From: Friedmanniella sp.
GTDB taxonomy: Bacteria > Actinomycetota > Actinomycetes > Propionibacteriales > Propionibacteriaceae
Assembly (NCBI GenBank): GCA_025964935.1
Contig: JAOPXW010000068.1
Location: 1-7,630 of the forward strand
DNA length: 7,630 bases
Reading direction: 5' to 3'
The notes under the pieces were generated by a model. It was not told where the DNA came from. It made no database searches and saw only the letters and a program-made list of their open reading frames with translations. Within the stretch, counting starts at the first letter, position 1. Each line of letters begins with the position of its first letter. The translations under genes and the position numbers were made by a program. This document shows, one piece after another, positions 4,209 to 7,630 of this stretch.

Positions 4209-5768
4209 ATGTCCGCCGCCACCCAGGAGCGAGCCCGGCCGCGCCTGCGGGGACGCCGGCCGCGTCGCCTCGCCGCCGAACCGGCGGAGACCCAGCGCCG
4301 GGACCTCGCCCGCAACGGGATCCCGATCCCGCCCGCTCCGGGCGACCCGCTGCCCCAGCAGCTGATCAAGCGGCCGCTGTTCTGGTTCAGCGTGGCCGTG
4401 CTGATCGCGTACGCCGTCCTGCTGGTCCTGCTCTACCGCCAGGTCGTGCCGGACCAGGAGGTCCCGGGCGGGATCGTCCCCGGGCTGGGGACCGAGGCGG
4501 TGCCCATCGCGGCCCGGTACGCCGCCCTCACCGTCGTCCCCCTCTCGCTGCTCTTCCTGTGGGCGGACCGCTTCCGGCCCCAGCGGCTGTGGGTCTGGCT
4601 GATGACGTTCGGCTGGGGTGCGTGCGTGGCCACCTTCGTCTCCGCCCAGGTCAACACCTGGGCCGCGGCCCACCTCAGCATCGCCGGCGACGGTGACCCG
4701 GCCACCGGGACGCGCGCCGCGATCTTCGTGGCGCCCTTCGTGGAGGAGGCGTCGAAAGCCACGGTGCTGTTCTGGCTGGCGATCCTGCTGCGCTACCAGT
4801 GGGTCAGCCGGCTGAGCGGGATCGTGCTGGCCGGCCTGTCGGGGGCGGCCTTCGCGTTTGTGGAGAACATCCTCTACTACGGCCGGGCCTACCGGTACGC
4901 CGCTCGCACCTTCGGCGAGGTCTCCCCGGACGAGGCCCTGCGCCAGGTCTTCTTCTTCCGCGGCGTGCTCACCTTCTTCGGGCACCCCCTGTTCACCGCC
5001 ATGACCGGCATCGGTCTGGCCGTCGCCCTGCGGTCCAAGAGCAAGGTCGTCCGGGTCGTCGCGCCGCTGGCCGGCTTCCTGGCCGCCGCGTTCCTGCACA
5101 TGGCCTTCAACACCTCGGCCAGCCTGCTGCAGGGACAGAACCTGCTCTTCGTCTACCTCGGTGTCGCCATCCCGCTCGTGATCGGGGTCGTGGTCTTCGT
5201 CGTCCGCCAGCTGTTCCGCGAGGGTCGGCTGATCCGCGAGCGGCTGGGCGACTACGTCCGGCTGGGGTGGCTGCTGGAGAGCGAGCCGGCCGCCTTCTCC
5301 CGGCTCCGGACCCGGATGCGGGCCCTGTGGCACGCGCTGTTCGCCGGTCCGGCCGTGCTGCTGGCCACCCTGCGGATGCAGCGCGCCGTGACCGAGCTCG
5401 CCTACCTGCGCGACGCCATGACCCGGGGCCTGGTCGACCGGGGGGGCGTGACCCGGGAGAAGGCCCTGCTCGCCCGCATCCGCGAGCTGCGCCCGCTCGC
5501 CGTCAGCCGCCCCGAGGGTCGCGCCCCGTACCCCGCCCTGCGCCGGGCGCGGCGGGCGACTCCGGCGTACACGCCGTCCAGCTATCCCGGCCCCGCCGGC
5601 ATCGGCGGCAACTACCCGGCTCCGTTGGGCCCCGGCTACTCCCCGCCCGGAGTGGTGGGAGTGACCGGCCGGCCCACCGGTGCGCCGGTCGCCGCCAGCA
5701 CCCCCTTGGGGCAGACTGCTACCCAGTACTCAGAGGTCGACCCCACCTGGAAGCCTCCGGGGGAGTAG
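4209..5768 (+). CDS. PrsW family intramembrane metalloprotease with long C-terminal extension
   Basis: PrsW proteases cut substrates in or near the membrane; B. subtilis PrsW (about 220 aa) makes the first cut in the anti-sigma factor RsiW. This protein is 519 aa. After a basic, disordered N-terminus (1-53) comes a core with about eight hydrophobic segments (about 56-333). It carries all the family motifs: EEASK with E179, E180 and K183; GAAFAFVEN with E219 and N220; H259 in FGHPLF; and HMAFN with H297 and N301. These residues are expected to bind zinc and form the active site. A charged, helical cytoplasmic region follows (about 334-435), then a tail of about 85 residues rich in Pro, Gly, Tyr and Thr. 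No anti-sigma factor gene is nearby, so the substrate is unknown. The stop codon is part of the Shine-Dalgarno of the next gene, which indicates an operon with the GTPase. Confidence 0.93.
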   Translation: MSAATQERARPRLRGRRPRRLAAEPAETQRRDLARNGIPIPPAPGDPLPQQLIKRPLFWFSVAVLIAYAVLLVLLYRQVVPDQEVPGGIVPGLGTEAVPIAARYAALTVVPLSLLFLWADRFRPQRLWVWLMTFGWGACVATFVSAQVNTWAAAHLSIAGDGDPATGTRAAIFVAPFVEEASKATVLFWLAILLRYQWVSRLSGIVLAGLSGAAFAFVENILYYGRAYRYAARTFGEVSPDEALRQVFFFRGVLTFFGHPLFTAMTGIGLAVALRSKSKVVRVVAPLAGFLAAAFLHMAFNTSASLLQGQNLLFVYLGVAIPLVIGVVVFVVRQLFREGRLIRERLGDYVRLGWLLESEPAAFSRLRTRMRALWHALFAGPAVLLATLRMQRAVTELAYLRDAMTRGLVDRGGVTREKALLARIRELRPLAVSRPEGRAPYPALRRARRATPAYTPSSYPGPAGIGGNYPAPLGPGYSPPGVVGVTGRPTGAPVAASTPLGQTATQYSEVDPTWKPPGE

Positions 5769-5772
5769 GGAG
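5767..5772 (+). promoter_or_regulatory. Ribosome binding site of the GTPase, overlapping the PrsW stop codon
   Basis: AGGGAG lies six bases before the ATG at 5779. Its first two bases belong to the TAG stop of the protease gene, as expected for translationally linked genes. No promoter-like box is seen in the 10-nt gap. Confidence 0.65.
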
Positions 5773-5778
5773 CAGCAG

Positions 5779-7630
5779 ATGAGCGGGCGCACCCCGACGC
5801 CGTTGGAGTCCGCCCTCGCCGAGCTCCGGGCCGCCGTCGTCCCCGTCACGCTGCCCCTGCCGCTCCCGGGTGCCGCCGACCAGGCCCGGGCCGTACGGGA
5901 GATCACCGCCCAGCTCGACGATTACGTGCTGCCGCGGCTGGCCACCATTGACGCCCCCCTGCTCGCGGTGGTGGGCGGCTCCACCGGGGCGGGCAAGTCG
6001 ACCCTGGTCAACTCGCTGGTCGGTCGCCAGGTGAGCACCCCCGGGGTGATCCGACCCACCACCCGCGCCCCCGTCCTGGTGCACCACAGCACCGACGCCC
6101 GGTGGTTCGCCGACGACCGGATCCTGCCGGGTCTGGCCCGCTCCAGCGGGGCCAGCCGTGACGCCCGCTCGCTGCAGCTGGTGGTCGACGACTCGATCCC
6201 GCCCGGTCTGGCCATCCTGGACGCCCCCGACATCGACTCGGTGGTGGCGGAGAACCGGGAGCTGGCGGCGCAGCTGCTGGCCGCGGCCGACCTGTGGCTG
6301 TTCGTCACCTCCGCGGCCCGCTACGCCGACGCCGTGCCCTGGGAGTTCCTGAACGCCGCGGCCCAGCGCAGCGCCGCCGTGGCCGTGGTCCTGGACCGGG
6401 TTCCCCCGCGGGCGATGGCCGACATCCCCCCGCACCTCGGCCAGATGATGAGCGAGCGCGGTCTGGAGGGCTCGCCGCTGTTCGCTGTGCCCGAGACCGC
6501 CGTCGACGCGGCCGGGCTGCTCCCGACCGCGGCCATCCAGCCCATCCGCGGCTGGCTGGCCCGGCTGGCCCAGGACCGCGAGTCGCGGGCCGCGGTGGTC
6601 TACCAGACCCTCGACGGGGCCATCGGCTCCCTCGGCGCCCGAGTGCCGGTGCTGGCCCGCGCGGTCGAGGAGCAGGTGGAGGTCGTCGACCGGCTCCGCG
6701 ACGAGGTGGACCACTCCTACGCCGAGGCCGTCCGCTCCATCCAGGTTCAGACCGCCGACGGGACCCTGCTGCGCGGGGAGGTGCTGGCCCGCTGGCACGA
6801 GTTCGTCGGGACCGGCGAGTTCTTCCGGGCCCTGGAGCAGAAGGTGAGCTGGCTGCGCGACCGGGTCGTATCGGCCCTCAAGGGTGAGCCGCCGGGGGCG
6901 GGCAACCTCAAGGTGGCGGTGGAGTCCGGTCTGGAGTCCCTCATCCTCGCTGAGGGGGACGCCGCGGCCGAGCGCGCGGAGGGCTCCTGGCAGGCCAACG
7001 CGGCGGGGCGGGAGATCGTCCGCGGGGTGGACGCCGACCTGACCCACGCGTCCGCCGACTTCCCTCAGGCGACGGCGCGGGCGATCCGGGACTGGCAGGG
7101 TGCGGTGCTGGACCTGGTCGCCGACGAGGGGATGGGCAAGCGATCCCGGGCCCGGTTCCTGGCCTTCGGCGTCAACGGCGTCGGCGTCGCGCTGATGATC
7201 GTGGTCTTCGCCCACACCGGGGGCCTGGTCGGGGCCGAGGTGGGCGTGGCCGGCGGCACCGCCGTGCTGGCGCAGCGGGTACTGGAGGCCGTGTTCGGTG
7301 ACCAGGCCGTACGCCGGCTCGCCGAGACCGCCAAGACCGACCTGGACGCCCGGATCGAGGCGCTGCTGTCGGGGGAGCTGATGCGCTACCACCTGGTGCT
7401 GGACAGCCTGAAGGTATCGGCCGACCAGGCGGAGCGGCTGCGTCGGGCCGCGGCCGAGCTGGAGCAGGCGCGCAGCCTCGGCCTGCCGGTCGCCCGACCC
7501 GAGCTGGAGGCGGACCCGGCGGCGGGCGACCGTCTCATGCTCGATCCCCCCGAGGTGAGCCAGGTCCCCGTGCTCGAGTCCCACCCGGTGGACGAGGTGG
7601 TGGACGCGGAGCTCGACGAGCGCCCACCGG
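5779..7630 (+). CDS. Dynamin-like P-loop GTPase, membrane-associated (3' end outside window)
   Basis: The frame is open from ATG 5779 to the right edge, 617 complete codons. The first 60 residues are a helical lead-in, followed by a GTPase domain with Walker A GSTGAGKS (67-74) and a switch-I-like RPTT. The G3 position reads LDAPDIDS (147-154), where Gly of DxxG is Asp151. The G4 position reads VVLDRVP (203-209) in place of N/TKxD. A long, mostly helical region (about 255-455) follows, then a hydrophobic stretch (about 460-508, starting FLAFGVNGVGVALMIVV) that should insert in the membrane as one or two segments. A charged helical C-terminal part comes last. This layout resembles the bacterial dynamin-like and YfjP-type GTPases that often occur as tandem pairs in actinobacteria, so a second GTPase gene may follow. 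It is translated from a Shine-Dalgarno 10 nt after the protease gene. Its role is unknown; membrane remodelling or protection is the family-level inference. Confidence 0.85.
   Translation, partial: MSGRTPTPLESALAELRAAVVPVTLPLPLPGAADQARAVREITAQLDDYVLPRLATIDAPLLAVVGGSTGAGKSTLVNSLVGRQVSTPGVIRPTTRAPVLVHHSTDARWFADDRILPGLARSSGASRDARSLQLVVDDSIPPGLAILDAPDIDSVVAENRELAAQLLAAADLWLFVTSAARYADAVPWEFLNAAAQRSAAVAVVLDRVPPRAMADIPPHLGQMMSERGLEGSPLFAVPETAVDAAGLLPTAAIQPIRGWLARLAQDRESRAAVVYQTLDGAIGSLGARVPVLARAVEEQVEVVDRLRDEVDHSYAEAVRSIQVQTADGTLLRGEVLARWHEFVGTGEFFRALEQKVSWLRDRVVSALKGEPPGAGNLKVAVESGLESLILAEGDAAAERAEGSWQANAAGREIVRGVDADLTHASADFPQATARAIRDWQGAVLDLVADEGMGKRSRARFLAFGVNGVGVALMIVVFAHTGGLVGAEVGVAGGTAVLAQRVLEAVFGDQAVRRLAETAKTDLDARIEALLSGELMRYHLVLDSLKVSADQAERLRRAAAELEQARSLGLPVARPELEADPAAGDRLMLDPPEVSQVPVLESHPVDEVVDAELDERPP

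Noticed and set aside
3300..5333. 677-codon open frame on the minus strand opposite the FAH, hydrolase and PrsW genes
   Set aside because: The protein is repetitive and rich in Gln, Gly, Arg, Asp and His with no family signature, and it spans three well-supported genes on the other strand. It is a GC-driven shadow.
5719..7584. 621-codon open frame on the minus strand opposite the GTPase
   Set aside because: It shows the same low-complexity composition without motifs. The plus strand carries a Walker A motif and a coherent domain layout from 5779 onward.

Overview
This is a very GC-rich window (about 70% G+C or more by eye) whose coding style, gene content and promoter layout point to an actinobacterium (Actinomycetota). 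The lineage within the phylum is not settled by what is visible; a Propionibacteriales-like organism is a guess. The genes are ordinary chromosomal genes. I see no transposase, integrase, CRISPR array or phage gene.

Left part, minus strand (1-2352). Reading leftward from the middle are an MFS transporter, then oligoribonuclease (orn), then tRNA-His(GTG) with its own promoter and a terminator hairpin, then the first 36 codons of an unidentified gene that leaves the window. A short 12-bp tandem repeat lies in the gap before that gene. The orn promoter overlaps the stop codon of the MFS gene.

Middle and right part, plus strand (2419-7630). tRNA-Arg(TCT) is followed after 35 nt by a fumarylacetoacetate-hydrolase (FAH) family enzyme, probably on the same transcript. 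Then come a small alpha/beta hydrolase, a PrsW-family intramembrane protease with a long C-terminal extension, and, 10 nt further on, a dynamin-like P-loop GTPase that runs off the right edge. The last two look like an operon acting at the membrane.

The most general observation concerns translation starts. Five genes that appear to begin a transcript have a TANNNT-like -10 box ending only 6-7 nt before the start codon and no Shine-Dalgarno, which predicts leaderless mRNAs. The two genes that appear to sit downstream in a transcript (FAH and the GTPase) have clear purine-rich Shine-Dalgarno sites instead. This pattern also fixes the orn start codon. The candidates most worth a second look are the PrsW-GTPase pair, the GTPase's altered G3/G4 motifs, and the tRNA-mRNA dicistron.
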